64,000 bases of DNA from positions 6,268,501-6,332,500 of the forward strand of contig NW_018344068.1 in assembly GCF_002099425.1 (NCBI RefSeq). The letters are read 5' to 3'. This document shows, in pieces, positions 21,606 to 32,374 of the stretch. The translations under genes were made by a program, and so were the position numbers. Positions within the stretch are counted from its first letter, which is position 1; every line of letters starts with the position of its first letter. The notes below the pieces were generated by a model, which searched no databases, was not told where the DNA came from, and saw nothing but the letters and a program-made list of their open reading frames with translations. The stretch comes from Phascolarctos cinereus (lineage: Eukaryota; Chordata; Mammalia; Diprotodontia; Phascolarctidae).

Positions 21606-22074
21606 GACTGGACCAGCTGTGGATATGGGAGGTGATGTGGGGGGGAGGGTCCTGGAAAGGAAGAGTTAGATTCCCCCCATTTGCTCCAGTTTTCTGTGGC
21701 TTCCTCCTAAGCTTTGTCAGTGGAGAGGTGAATCTGTGGATAGGTTGCCCATGACTTCCTCCACCATCCCTGCTGGCCAAGTACCATTCTGGGCCAACAC
21801 TGGAATCCAGGTCTCTGTGATTTGGGAGGGGAGAGCTGGGAGAAGTCTACTGGGGTCCAAATCAGCCCCGGGTCAGAGTGCTTGTCAGGCAATATCTGTT
21901 GATTAATCAATGTCTGGAGGAGAGGCTTCCTAAAGGACCATTAACACAAAGACAATATATTCCACCTCTACCAGTGTGGTGATAGACTAGGCATTGTACC
22001 CAGAGAACCAGAGAGGCCTTGGAGCCTCACAGTTTAAGCAAGATGCAAAATACAGGACTCATAGAAGTAGTCAT
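21606..22074. other. Unassigned sequence
   Basis: No gene or repeat is recognised. Confidence 0.3.
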
Positions 22075-22295
22075 CTTAATAACAGCTTCCATTCCCAGGG
22101 CAATTTAAGTTTTAAAAAATTTTCCTCATGAAGAGCCTATGGGGTGGGTAGAGCAAATATTGATTTCCCATTTTAGAACTAAAGCAACAGAGGCTCAGAG
22201 ATGTTACAGCACATGCCTCCAGGATCACATAGATAGTCATTCAAACCCAGGTGTCCTGATGCCCAGGACAGTCCTCTTTCCACTACACCCCATGG
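22075..22295 (-). mobile_element. MIR-type CORE-SINE
   Basis: 'tttcccattttagaactaaa', 'gcaacagaggctcagagatg' and 'tcctctttccactacaccc' follow the antisense order. Confidence 0.65.
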
Positions 22296-22794
22296 AAACA
22301 TGAAGCCAAGACATGAGAGGTTATGCTATGGTGGGATGGCAGAGTAGGCAAGAATCGACAGGGAGATGTTTGCACTGTGGGGTTGGGGGATGATTTGGAC
22401 ACTTCATAACTGACTCTACTCACATCTCCTTGCTAAGACCAGGAGTCTGAAGACCCCAGGTCTAGTTTCAAATAGGCCACTGCCTCCCTGTTGGGTTCAG
22501 GGCTGCTGTCCCCAGCCTCATCCCTTTGGGCGCACAGGCAGGAGGCTTTACTGGGACCAAACCAAAGGATGGACTGAAAAAGCAGAAACTGGGCTTAATT
22601 CTTTAAGCTCAAAATTCAAGTAGCAAGCTTTTCAGTGAACCAGAAACTACACCAAAATTTATTTTTAATAAGCTAGTGAACTAGTTTGAAATGAAATCAA
22701 ACCTTGAAAGAGTCTTTAAACCACACCTATATTTCATTTAATAGAGGAAAAAAATACCTCATCCGCAGTATACTAGGTAGTAAATAGGCCGCGT
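22296..22794. other. Unassigned sequence
   Basis: No gene or recognised repeat is seen; the right half (22600-22780) is AT-rich. Confidence 0.3.
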
Positions 22795-23008
22795 TGTTCA
22801 GTCATTCTTCATAACCCCAATTTGGGGTTTTCTTGGCAAAGATACTGGAGTGGTTTGCCCTTCATTTCCTTCTCCAACTCATTTTACAGATGAGAAAAAT
22901 GAGGCAGAGTTAAGTGACTTGCCCAAGGTCATACATGAGGCTGGATTTGAACTCAGGTCTTTTTGACTCCAGCCTCGCACTCTATCCACTGTATCACCTA
23001 GCTGCCCA
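22795..23008 (-). mobile_element. CORE-SINE with RTE-like tail
   Basis: 'tgttcagtcattcttcataa', 'tttggggttttcttggcaaa', 'gtcatacatgaggctggatt' and 'atcacctagctgccc' give tail, core and tRNA-like head in reverse. Confidence 0.85.
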
Positions 23009-23009
23009 G

Positions 23010-23300
23010 TAGGCTGTGTGACCCTTTCTTCAAAAACCCTCTGGGTCTCAGTTTCCCTCCCTGCAAAATTAGGTGTGTTTGATCCCTGATGGCCCTTTCA
23101 ACTCTACCATTCTATGCTTCTATGAATCTCTCAACTGTGTGACCATGTGCTAGTTAATTTCTCTGAGTCTCAATTCCCTCATCTTTAAAATGGGAATAAT
23201 AATAAATCGCTATAGCATCTGCCTGATGGGATTATTGTGAGGCTCAAATGAGATAATGTATGTAAAGTTCTTTGCCAATCTTAAATCCATCTAAATGCCA
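23010..23300 (+). mobile_element. Two MIR-type SINE fragments in tandem
   Basis: Two 'ctgtgtgacc' cores (23015 and 23134) are each followed by 'ctcagtttccctccctgcaa' or 'ctcaattccctcatctttaa'. The second reaches 'tgaggctcaaatgagataat'. Confidence 0.65.
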
Positions 23301-23724
23301 CATTGTTGTTTTTCTTCCCCCTGTGGTCAGGCTGTTTATTAAGGAGATAACCACATATACAAGTTAATCTATTGCAATTTCTGCAAATCAGACTTCGTGT
23401 GATCTAAAAGGACCCTGTATAATGTCAAAAATGGATACCTGTATAGTCAATTAGATAGAAAGGTAATTTAAATATACATAGTCTAGGACGGTGGTGGGGT
23501 CATACTACAGATACACATATCCAGGGGCTACATACATATCCAATCAAACTTTTTGACAGCATTTGCTATAAAAGTGACTAATCCAGTATGGGAAGTGAAT
23601 GGCAGTTATTCTTATCACTATTCAACCCCAGTGGAAGACTGATGAGAGCATCCTGCCAGGACACAGAGGGCCTATTTCACAACACAAGCCACCTCTTGCC
23701 AGCTTGTCCACTGTAATGTATTTC
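23301..23724. other. Unassigned sequence
   Basis: No gene or repeat is recognised. Confidence 0.3.
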
Positions 23725-23995
23725 CCATTCTGGTCACTGTAGTAGAAAAAGTACTGAACCTAAAGTTTTGGGTTGGAATCCTAACTTTGACATTTATTAT
23801 ATTATTTTATTATATTTTATTATACTTTGTTATCATATATTATTACATGTTATATTATATATTTAGTATTAGCTATACCGTATGACTGTATGTTCCTTCA
23901 TCTGTCTGAGCCTCTTCTATAAATGAGCCTAATAGTACCTGTACAACCTGCTTCACAGAATTGTGAGAAAAGCACTTTATAAACCTAAAAGAGCT
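23725..23995 (+). mobile_element. MIR-type CORE-SINE with an AT-rich insertion
   Basis: 'gtagtagaaaaagtactgaa', then about 80 bp of TTATATT-type sequence (23795-23875), then 'ctgtctgagcctcttctata' and 'gtacctgtacaacctgcttc'. Confidence 0.6.
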
Positions 23996-24012
23996 TTAAA
24001 AACCAGGGACCT

Positions 24013-24165
24013 GGGGGCAGCTAGATGGCTCGGTGGATAGAGCACCAGTCCTGCATTCAGGAAGACCTGAGTTCAAGTGTGGCCTCAGACACTTGACACC
24101 TACTAGCTGTGTGACCCTGGGCAAGTCACTTCAACCAATTGCCTCACAAAAACAAAAAACAGAAA
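24013..24165 (+). mobile_element. WSINE-type CORE-SINE, sense
   Basis: 'gggggcagctagatggctcg', 'gtggatagagcaccagtcct', 'gaagacctgagttcaagtgt' and 'gtgtgaccctgggcaagtca' with an A-rich tail. Confidence 0.9.
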
Positions 24166-24194
24166 CCACACAGGGGCCTGCAGTTTTTTTAAAT

Positions 24195-24930
24195 TAACAA
24201 GCACTTGTTCTCCCCTCTCTCTGGAAAACAAGTTCCCCCACTTGCCATGTCTCATTCTTCATTTTGGGTCTATTATCTCTCTTTCAAGACTTGGGTAGTA
24301 GAAATCTTCATAGCTCTTCTCGCACCATGGTTGGTCAGAGTTCCAAATTGTATATCTTTATGATATTGTTGTGATTGTATAAGTTGTTCTCCTCGTTCTG
24401 CTTATATCACTGCTTCCAATCATACAATCTTCACAGGTGTCTGTGACATCCTCCCTTTTGTCATTTCTATTTTTTTCTAACTTTTTTTGTTTTAGGCAAT
24501 TGGGGTTAAGTGACTTGCCCAGGATCACACAGCTAGTAAGTGTCAAGTGTTTGGTCTGAGGCCAGATTTGAACTCAGGTCCTCCTGACTTCAGGGCCGGT
24601 GCTCTATCCACTGTGCCACCTAGCTGCCCCCCCTTTTGTCATTTCTTAGGGCACAGTAATGTTCCATTTCATTCATATACAGTAATTTGTACAGCCATTT
24701 CCCCAATTGATGGGTATGGCTTTTGTTTCTTGTTCTTTGCCACTATGAAAAGAAATAGGATATGCACGTTTAAAAAAAAAGTTTTTGTACTTATAGATTG
24801 GGATACAGGTCTAGCTAGCAATGGTATTGCTGGGTCAAAGGGTATGCATTCCCATCTTATTTTTACCAGCAACACCCCAAAACTTCAGTTCTGCCATCTA
24901 GTGGCCGTATCATTCACTGCCACAGCCTCT
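24195..24930 (-). mobile_element. L1 LINE 3' part, antisense
   Basis: 'atctcattcttcattttggg', 'cccaattgatgggtatggct', 'attgctgggtcaaagggtat' are the L1 3' region. A WSINE interrupts it at 24469-24630. Confidence 0.8.
24469..24630 (-). mobile_element. WSINE-type CORE-SINE inside L1
   Basis: It is a full antisense copy with a perfect 16-bp duplication, cccttttgtcatttct, at 24453-24468 and 24631-24646. Confidence 0.94.
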
Positions 24931-24949
24931 GACCTGGGCCAAAGAATAG

Positions 24950-25175
24950 GTTTGCTCAGCAGTTTCAGTCATGTCCAACTCTTTGTGACCCCATTTGGGG
25001 TTTTCTTGGCAAAGATACTGGAGTGATTTGCCGTTTCCTTCTGCAGCTCATTTTTACAGATAGGAAACTGAAACAAACAGGGTTAAGTGACTTTCCCAAG
25101 GTCACACAGCTAATACGTGTCTGAGGTCACATTTGAACTCAGGTGTTCCTGACTCCAAGCCCAGTCCTAGCTGTC
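24950..25175 (-). mobile_element. CORE-SINE with RTE-like tail
   Basis: 'cagtcatgtccaactctttg', 'tttggggttttcttggcaaa', 'tttcccaaggtcacacagct' show tail and core. The head is degraded. Confidence 0.83.
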
Positions 25176-25399
25176 TCCAAGGAATATAGATGGATGGATA
25201 CTCAGCAGATATGGAAGAGGGCGTGGACAGAGATGGGGAAGTAACTGATGGGTGAAGATTATAGGGTCAGAGAGTTAAGTCTGAGGGCAAATGAGGAAGT
25301 GGCCATCTTTTTTTCTCCTTTGAGATGGAAGGTATGATGGAAGTGTCCCCAGCAAAGGAAAGGGCAGAGGAGCTCACTTGTGACAGGCAGATGTTCATA

Positions 25400-25595
25400 G
25401 GATAAGAGAACCAGAAGAGACCTTGAAGGCCATCTTATCTAAGTCTTCACTTTACAAGTGAGGAAACTGAGGCCCAAAGAAGTCAAGAGACTTATTTATT
25501 AATTGCCAGGGCACTGGTCAGCAGAGCCAGGATTCAAACCCAGTTCCTCCCATTTCAAATCTGAGACTCTTTCCACTGCTCCTACCTCCCTGCTA
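25400..25595 (-). mobile_element. Old SINE-like repeat
   Basis: 'gaccttgaaggccatcttat', 'acaagtgaggaaactgaggc' and 'gagccaggattcaaacccag' put it in the same old family as 2725-2865. Confidence 0.6.
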
Positions 25596-25639
25596 GGACT
25601 GTTGTGACCATCCAGTGAAAGGGCTGTGTTGACAACGAA

Positions 25640-25835
25640 AGCAAAATGTCGGGCAGCATGATGGAGTGGAGGAGTATTAGATTTGGAGTCAATTAGGTTT
25701 GAAACCCAGCTCTACTACTTGCTACCTATGTGACCTTGGATGATTTACTTAACTTTTGGGAACCTCAGTTTCCTTATTTGCAAAATGGGGAGTGATTTCT
25801 GAAGTCCCTTACAGCTCTAAAACCCTACGATTCCC
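25640..25835 (+). mobile_element. MIR/MAR1-type CORE-SINE
   Basis: 'tagatttggagtcaattagg', 'tatgtgaccttggatgattt' and 'cagtttccttatttgcaaaa' mark head and core. Confidence 0.7.
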
Positions 25836-26514
25836 AGCTGTCATTCCCTGCCCTCCGTTAGAGACACAAGATTCATACCTGTGAAAGACTGTGTAAAGTG
25901 GATACAATGAGGCTGTAAGAGTTTTGGTAGAAGGGAGCTCTCTCAGGTGCGAGAGACCCTCCCCTGTAGTGAAGGCTCTGTTCTGCTCCCACGGGTGACA
26001 CTCCTCAGCACAGAATACTTCAGCTGATCAGAAAGGTCAGGTTTCTATTTCTAAGAAAGAGTGAGTGGGCACAGTGAGCATACCACCGGTACCTGTGGTG
26101 TGGAGACCAGCACCCACCTGACCTCATACCTTGTTTTCCTGGAAAGCCTTGACATTTTAAAATGGGAACATCCTGGGCCAGATTATCATTAGGCTCCCAG
26201 GGATCAGAGAGACTCAAGCCCATTGTGGGATCACAGGAGGGGGTGGTTGGCAATCTGGGAAGTGTAGCTGTCCACTGAGGACCAGAGTTTCGGGGAGCTC
26301 TTACCCACCTTTCCCTGTCCCTCACCCCTCTCTCACTCACACACTCTTTTCCAGTGGCAGTTCTCATGACTCCCCACATCTACATCGTTTCTTGGCTTTC
26401 CTCACTTTTCCTAGGGCAGTCATAAAATCCAGGGATAGGAGAGAAAGAACTGGAGAAGTAGGGAGGAGCCTGTATCCAGAGCCCAGTTCCCTTGAGGAAT
26501 AGGATAGCATTATC
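25836..26514. other. Unique-looking sequence
   Basis: No repeat and no convincing exon. A 119-codon antisense open frame (26020-26379) has no recognised domain. Confidence 0.35.
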
Positions 26515-27145
26515 CATCATCAACAAGCCTGTATTAAGTGTTTAGTCTGTGCCAGGCATTGTGCTAAGTGCTGGGATACAAAGAAAGGCAAAAACGCAGT
26601 CCCTGCCCTCAAGGAGCTCACCTTCTAATGAAACAGACAACATGCAAACAACTATGTACGTACAAGAACAAGCGGGAAGCTATCTCAAAGGAGATGCTAG
26701 CCTACCACTGGGTGGGGGAGAAGGGAGAAGTGAGTCCCAAGAAAGGCTTCTGGCAGAAGATAGGATTTGAGCTGAGAGTGAAGGAAGCCTGAGGAGACAG
26801 GAGGCAGAGGTGAGGAGGAAGAGCATTCCAGACATGGGGGACATGTCAAGAGATAGGGGATGAAGTGTCATGTGTGAGGACCTGCGAGAAGTCCAGGGTC
26901 ACTGGAACAGAGAGTATTTAGTAGGGAGTAAAGAATGAGAAGACCAGAAGACCAGGAAGAGGCCAAGTTGTAAAGAGCTTTAAAAGCCTATCTGAGGGTT
27001 TTCTATATGATCCTGGAGGTAATAGGGAGTCACTGGAGTTTATTAAATAGGGGGTCAGGGCGATATGGTCAACCCTGAGCTTTAGAAACATCACTTTGTC
27101 AGCTGAGGAGAGGATGGATTGCAGTGGGGAGACTTGGGTCAGGGA
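26515..27145 (-). mobile_element. L2/L3-type LINE 3' part
   Basis: 'gccaggcattgtgctaagtg', 'ctgccctcaaggagctcacc', 'agaaaggcttctggcagaag', 'aggccaagttgtaaagagct' and 'tgtcagctgaggagaggatg' follow the antisense L2 order over 630 bp. Confidence 0.85.
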
Positions 27146-27379
27146 AACCAAACGGGGCGGCTATAGATATCACTGCTGAAAGGGACCCTTTGATGAAGGG
27201 CCTGGATTGTTTGTCTCCTGCCCTCACACAGGATCTGCCCTGGTCTGGGGGACGCAACCCCCACCTCCTTCTTAGGGCAGAGCAGATTTTAATTCAGTAT
27301 GAAGAAGCATGTCCTAACGATCAGAACTGTCCAACAAGGACCTCGGCTGCTTCATGAGGTAGTACGCACCCAAGACCGG

Positions 27380-27545
27380 AAGTGTTCAAGAAGAGGTGAA
27401 ATAAAAATGTGTAATGGGAATGTATATGGAGAGCCTATATGAGATTGCACACCGTCTTGGGGAGGGAGGTGGAGAAAAATTTAAAACTCAAAAGCTTGGT
27501 GTAGTGATTGTTGAAAACTAAAAATAAATTAATTAACAACAACAA
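27380..27545 (+). mobile_element. L1 3' end, sense
   Basis: 'cctatatgagattgcacacc', 'gtcttggggagggaggtgga' and 'gttgaaaactaaaaataaat' are the L1 3' UTR end, followed by an AAC-rich tail. It is one of the few sense L1 copies here. Confidence 0.75.
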
Positions 27546-28000
27546 CAAGAAAACAGAAGAGGTGAAATAATTCTTGGGGTAGGGTAAGGAAAGGGAAATG
27601 GAACCAGATTCCCCCCCCCCAGAGGGGAGATCTTAAGAGTCTTTCTCCTTGATGAAAGGTTTGCCATTCTCCCATGTAAAGTCGCCACTCTATTTCTAGG
27701 AGAAGGATGGATGAGAACAAACACCAAAGACCAATCAGGATTCTTGGGGAGGGAGAGGAGGTGCCAGGTCCCAACATGTCCAGCTTAGGAGAGTCCACAG
27801 ACTGCCTAGAAGCCTGCATTCCCAGCAGGCCGCCTTTCCTCCTTGGATCTCCAAGAAGTCTACTTTCTCTTCTATTCAGTCTGTTGTTAAGCTGGGGTCT
27901 GATGCTAGTCAGACTATTCACTCCCATCTTCTCAATCCATTCAGCTCATTTCCACAAATATAACTTGAGTGTGCCTTCAACATTGAGGAGATTGTGCCAG
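27546..28000. other. Unassigned sequence
   Basis: No gene is recognised. The last 60 bp may be a degraded L2 end. Confidence 0.3.
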
Positions 28001-28009
28001 GCATGTGAT

Positions 28010-28075
28010 GATTTTAGCTGTGTGACCATAGGTAAAAATCACTTCATTTTCTCCTGAGCCTCAGTTTCTCCTTTG
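28010..28075 (+). mobile_element. MIR-type SINE fragment
   Basis: 'ttttagctgtgtgaccatag' and 'gagcctcagtttctcctttg' are core words. Confidence 0.5.
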
Positions 28076-28179
28076 TGATATTTTTGTCCTATTGGCAGGA
28101 GAATATAGCACAAATGAGCATGATACAAAATGAAATGTGATTAAGAGAGGTCAGAACAGAGTTTCCGAGAGTTTGGGGA

Positions 28180-28390
28180 CAGAGACAGGCAGCTTGGTAG
28201 ATAGAGTGTTGGAGCTAGTCAGGAAGATAGAGTTCAAATACTGCCTGCCTGAGACCTTCACTAGTTGTGTGACCCTGGGCAAGTCACCTAGCCTCTCTAG
28301 GCCTTAATTTCTCCACCCATAAAATGAAGGGTATTAGACTTGATGGTCTCTTCGGTCTCTTTCAGACCTAGAATTATCATTGTATGATAA
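28180..28390 (+). mobile_element. MAR1/WSINE-type CORE-SINE
   Basis: 'cagcttggtagatagagtgt', 'tagttgtgtgaccctgggca' and 'ttgatggtctcttcggtctc' mark the sense copy. Confidence 0.75.
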
Positions 28391-28471
28391 AAAATGAGGA
28401 GACACTGGTGACTAGAAGACCTGTCCCCAATTCATCTGCTTACTCCAGCTGCCTTCAGCACATCCAAGGCA

Positions 28472-28614
28472 ATTATTTTAAATATTTTTAAAATTAAATT
28501 AAAAATTTTTTAATTTTTAAAATTTTAAAATTTAAAATTAAATTTAAAATTTAAAGATTTAAAAATTAGATTAAAAATTTAAAAAAACATTAAAATTAAT
28601 AAATTATTTTAAAA
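28472..28614. repeat. AT-rich tract of TTTAAA/AATTTT words
   Basis: About 140 bp are nearly all A/T, built from short self-complementary words, so the strand can fold on itself. A scaffold-attachment or easily melted site is possible (inference). Confidence 0.8.
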
Positions 28615-28654
28615 GCTAGGCTCACCTTACAGGTATGCATGAGAAGGTAATAGC

Positions 28655-28770
28655 TTGCTATTAGAATGTGAGTTTCTCAAGGACAAAGACTTTTTTTTTG
28701 CCTTTCTTTGTATCGAGCCTGGCACGTAGTATGTACTTAATTAAATGTTTGTTGACCGACTGACTGACTG
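28655..28770 (+). mobile_element. L3-type LINE 3' end
   Basis: 'gctattagaatgtgagtttc', 'aaggacaaagac', 'gagcctggcacgtagtatgt' and the terminal 'gactgactgactg' units mark the 3' end. Confidence 0.8.
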
Positions 28771-28894
28771 TCTTCAGGTACCTAAGACAAGGTTTTCTTC
28801 TAACTGACTCCCTGAAAGAGTTAATATTCTTCCGATCTGTGACTGAATGGCTTCCTTCCCTCCCTCCTTCCTTCTTTCTTCCCCTTTCTTGGAG

Positions 28895-28931
28895 GCGGCT
28901 GCTGCTGCTGCAGCTGCTGCTGCTGCTGCTA
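28895..28931 (+). repeat. (GCT)n trinucleotide repeat
   Basis: About twelve GCT/GCA units lie in an otherwise unique island. Open frames reading it as poly-Leu or poly-Ala have no other support. Confidence 0.85.
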
Positions 28932-28934
28932 ACC

Positions 28935-29300
28935 CTGATAAAGCAAACAAAGACTGGCTCACCCCCCCCAGGAAGTAATTTCAAATTAAGATGCTATTCA
29001 CAGCAATCAGGGTGCCTTGCTGGAAGGAGTAATGTGTCTACAGAAAGCATATGCCAATTAATCCTGTGTTAATTCAGTAATAGCCCTCTTTAGCTCCCCC
29101 AATTCCTAGCTCCTCCGAGAAAATCAGCAAGGGTCTGCTGTTATTTAAATACTTAATTGTTGCTCGAAATGCAGTTAAGAGGATGTGGTGCCAAGACAGC
29201 CTAAAAAGTTGTTGAAACACTCCCTGCCCCCTCACAGCAGGCAGAGGCGAGGGCTTCTTGCGGTAATTGCAGTCTGAGATGAGTAAGCAGCTTCTCAAAT
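28935..29300. promoter_or_regulatory. Candidate conserved non-coding (enhancer-like) element
   Basis: A 350-bp island without repeat similarity is dense in homeodomain-type words (CAATTAATCC, GTTAATTC, CTTAATTGTTG, GGTAATTGC) with a SOX-like AACAAAG and a GATAA. That texture is usual for conserved developmental enhancers. There is no convincing open frame. Conservation could not be tested here. Confidence 0.35.
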
Positions 29301-29454
29301 CCCGAGGGGCTGTCGGCTTCTCAGATAGTCAGAGCCTTTGCCGAATCCTGCTTGACTGCGAAGGTTGGCAGAACCCGGTCTGGGCTGGCTTCAGCTCCTC
29401 AGATTTAAAGCTTGAAGGGTGGACCCCCAAGGGACCACCTACGTCAGCTGGGTA

Positions 29455-29740
29455 CAACGAGAGGCAGGTTGGTAGAGCAGATGGATGAGCAATCGTTAGG
29501 CTCAGAGCCAGAAACACTTGAGTTGGAATCCTGCTCAGATGGTTACTAGAGGTGTGAGCCTCGGCAAGCCACTTAATCTCTGAACCTCAGTTTCCTCATC
29601 AGTAAAAATGAGAGTGGTAATTGATGCACAGGTTCTTTGCAAGAATCAAATGGGATAGCGTATGGGGATGTGCTTTACAAACCTTAAAGTGCTACGTATA
29701 GCTATTGCCTTATTTGACAGAGAAATTAAATGCTTTGCCC
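29455..29740 (+). mobile_element. MAR1/MIR-type CORE-SINE
   Basis: 'ttggaatcctgctcagatgg', 'cctcagtttcctcatcagta' and 'gctttacaaaccttaaagtg' run head to tail. Confidence 0.78.
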
Positions 29741-30075
29741 AAGTGTCAGAACTAGAATTTGGTCCCACTTGCTTTAATTCCACGTTTCAAGGGTTTTACA
29801 TTAAAACATGAGTTTCAGGCTTGGCCTTGGAAAAGATGAGAAAATGTATCTCTTTCCCTTCTTTGCAGAATTAGGGGCCTTTGGGTATGAATTATTGGAT
29901 ATGCTGTCATACACTATTGACGTGTGGGTTAATTTTGCAAAATTGTGCCCCCACCCTTTAATCTTTGTCACCAAGCAATGGCTCTCTGGGTAGAGAGGGC
30001 TATATGAAAGATAAATAGAATGTCAAAACAAAAGAGATCTATAAAAAAGAGAATTTTTCAAATATAAACATGAGG
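29741..30075. other. Unassigned sequence
   Basis: Nothing recognisable beyond short MIR-like debris at the left edge. Confidence 0.3.
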
Positions 30076-30079
30076 ATAG

Positions 30080-30155
30080 GGTCCATTTTTCTCTCTCTTG
30101 GTATCCCTAGTGCCTCGTATGGTACCTTGTACATAGTAGGTACCTGACAAAAAAC
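30080..30155 (+). mobile_element. L2/L3-type LINE 3' end fragment
   Basis: 'tggtatccctagtgcctcgt' and 'gtacatagtaggtacctga' match the terminus. Confidence 0.65.
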
Positions 30156-30399
30156 TTGTAAAAATTGAGACAGCAAGATGCTACGGTCTCTGAGCCCTCC
30201 CAGCGTGAGGGGGTTCAACCAGAAAGCCTCCGTGTTCCCCTTCAGCTCTAAATCTGCAATTCTATTCATTTCATTTCCACTACTTGTCTGTGAGAGGTGT
30301 TTGCTGGAGGAATCAGGTACAGCTGTTCGACCTTCACCTCTCCAGACCCATCTGTGAAATGGGAATGATCTCCTTGGTGCTGTTATAAGGAGGAGATTG

Positions 30400-30460
30400 T
30401 ATGATCAAACAGTAAATACTTATTAAGCATATGTGCTAAGCACTGTACTAAACACTGTGA
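30400..30460 (-). mobile_element. L2-type LINE 3' end fragment
   Basis: 'aatacttattaagcatatgt' and 'gctaagcactgtactaaac' match the antisense terminus. Confidence 0.6.
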
Positions 30461-30494
30461 TTTATCCTCAAGCCAAATGTAAATACAGCACTAG

Positions 30495-30640
30495 AAATAG
30501 GAGACTGCCGCCCAGTCACTATGTGAGCTTGGGCAAGTCTGTTCCCTGCTCTGCGCCTCAGTTTCTTCATTTTTCCTATATTGCCAAATAAAAGGCTTAG
30601 GCCAGAGCCCTTCCAGCCCTGCAGTTCTGTGTCTCTGTGA
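30495..30640 (+). mobile_element. MIR-type SINE
   Basis: 'actatgtgagcttgggcaag', 'gcgcctcagtttcttcattt' and 'cagccctgcagttctgtg' mark core and tail. Confidence 0.6.
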
Positions 30641-30719
30641 TTTATATACTGCCTGCTGTTTGGGGATTATCCCTGCAGTTGCTCACTTCCATTAGAGGGA
30701 GTAGCTCTGTATAGCCTAT

Positions 30720-31330
30720 GCCTTCAGCATCACAAGGGTTTGCTAGACAATATTTTGTCATCAAGGATGCCCCCTTCACCTCCTCCAGTATAGACCATGA
30801 CTCAGCCACACATTCTTATCCTTCCGTTCTTGCCCACATCCTCCTCTATATTCCTCGTGGAGGAATCTCCCCGATACCTTGGGCGCCTTCCTGTGATTGA
30901 ACTCTTCGGTTAGAGAGCAGCTTGGGATTCCTGAAAGTGTTAAGCATTCTCCCATATGTGACTGCTCATTCTCTTCTTCTTGTTCAGTCCTGGGCCTGGC
31001 CAATTGCCCACAGGCAGTACCTATCTGAGAAATGATGGAGCAACTCACTGAGCTTGCCCATCCAACTGCATGTCATAATCTGGTCCACAGGTAGTCTTCA
31101 TCCACTTGGTTCTTCCAGTGTGGATGGTGAGGTTATAGATATCATTAAAGAGTCCTTGTAGTGTTCCAGGACTAGATGCAATTGGAACAATGTCATCTGG
31201 AAGTGGGAGCCCCTGAAGCACCTTGTTCTGCACATTTTGCTAAGACCCTGCCTTACTTGGGAGAAAGGTGGGAATAGCTTATTCCACCTATTGGAAACAA
31301 ATGCCTGCCTTTGGTGGGAGGAGGGGTGGT
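30720..31330 (-). mobile_element. RTE-type LINE, reverse-transcriptase remnant
   Basis: The antisense frame near 31045-31233 reads PDDIVPIASSPGTLQGLFND, then HTGRTKWMKTTCGPDYDMQL, the F-x-DD region and downstream block of RTE polymerases. It has several stops. The + strand RTE copy at 2875-4690 shares the KTKWMKN block. Confidence 0.65.
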
Positions 31331-31334
31331 AGAG

Positions 31335-31785
31335 AGGTGTCAATTCAACAGACATTTATTACATGCATAATGAGTGCAAGGCATTATGATAAAGCTGGGG
31401 ATATTTAGACAAAATAACAGCAATCCCTGTCCTCAAGGAGCATTTTATAAGGGGTGGGGGAGGCTATAATAATAATAATAATATTAATAGCAAAGATTTA
31501 TGTAGTGTTCTTATTCTCCCCGATTTACAGATGAACAAGGGAGACTAGATGAGGGATGGTACCAATGAAGGAGGTAGAAGAAGGAATAGATTCAAGGAGA
31601 AAGGAAATAAGCTGGGTTTTGGATGTGTTGACTTGGAGGTATTGACGGACCACCTGGGTACACCTGTACTAAAGGTAGAGGGAGACATGAGTGGGAAAGC
31701 TCCAAGGGAAGTAAGGGTTAGAAATTGAGGCACCTGCATAGAGAAAGTGAATGAGATGGCCAAGGGAGTGTAGAGAGAGAAGGAG
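31335..31785 (-). mobile_element. L2-type LINE pieces with a SINE fragment between
   Basis: 'caacagacatttattacatg', 'ctgtcctcaaggagcatttt', then SINE-like 'ttctccccgatttacagatg' at 31470-31545, then 'gggttttggatgtgttgact' matching internal antisense L2. Confidence 0.6.
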
Positions 31786-31794
31786 GCCTAAACA

Positions 31795-32165
31795 TAGATC
31801 ATAGAACCCTAGGTTTAGAGCTAGGTTGGCCATTGGAGGAATCATGTGGTTAGGGGTGATCTAGCCCAACCCCTAACTTTTACAGATGAGTATCACTTAT
31901 TTTTTTTACCTGGCTGTCCCCAGGAAGGAAATAGGCCTTTTGCTTCTACTAATGGGCCCTATTCTTCACTTTTTCTACCCTGTCTCCTCCCTTTCCTTCT
32001 CTTTTTAATCAAAAGTCAAGGGGGGGGGCTTTGGAGAAAGAGATATAAGTGACCTCAGCCCAGAGAGTGGTGAAATGACCTGCCCAAGGTCATTCATGTT
32101 ATAGGTAGCATGGCTGGCATTCAAATTCAGATCCTCCGACTCTAAGACCTATGGTCTTTCCAGCG
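31795..32165 (-). mobile_element. Old SINE-like repeat split by an insertion
   Basis: The left part 'cctaggtttagagctaggtt' ... 'tttacagatgag' and the right part 'cagagagtggtgaaatgacc' ... 'ctctaagacctatggtct' are consecutive in the family. An unassigned repeat (about 31889-32052) lies between. Confidence 0.55.
31889..32052 (+). repeat. Unassigned repeat, copy 1
   Basis: It matches the reverse complement of about 35065-35215: 'gctgtccccaggaaggaaat', 'ctactaatgggccctattct', 'tcactttttctacc' and 'ctttttaatcaaaa'. It interrupts an older SINE-like repeat, so it behaves as a mobile insertion. Its ends carry short inverted words (tcacttat / ataagtga). Confidence 0.6.
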
Positions 32166-32374
32166 TACCAGTCTAGTAAGGGATATATCTTCTTTTATGG
32201 CAAAAGGAAAGGAGGGGAGAGAGTGTAATGATGCTGAAAGATTTTGAGGGAATTCCTATAAGACTGCCTTTGTCTTCTTAGGGAAGTGGGAAGGGATAGT
32301 GGGGGGGGGGGAAGGGGAAGAGAATTGGTAGAAGAAACTTGCCTCATTCCTAAGGAGTAGAAATGACAAAGTTT

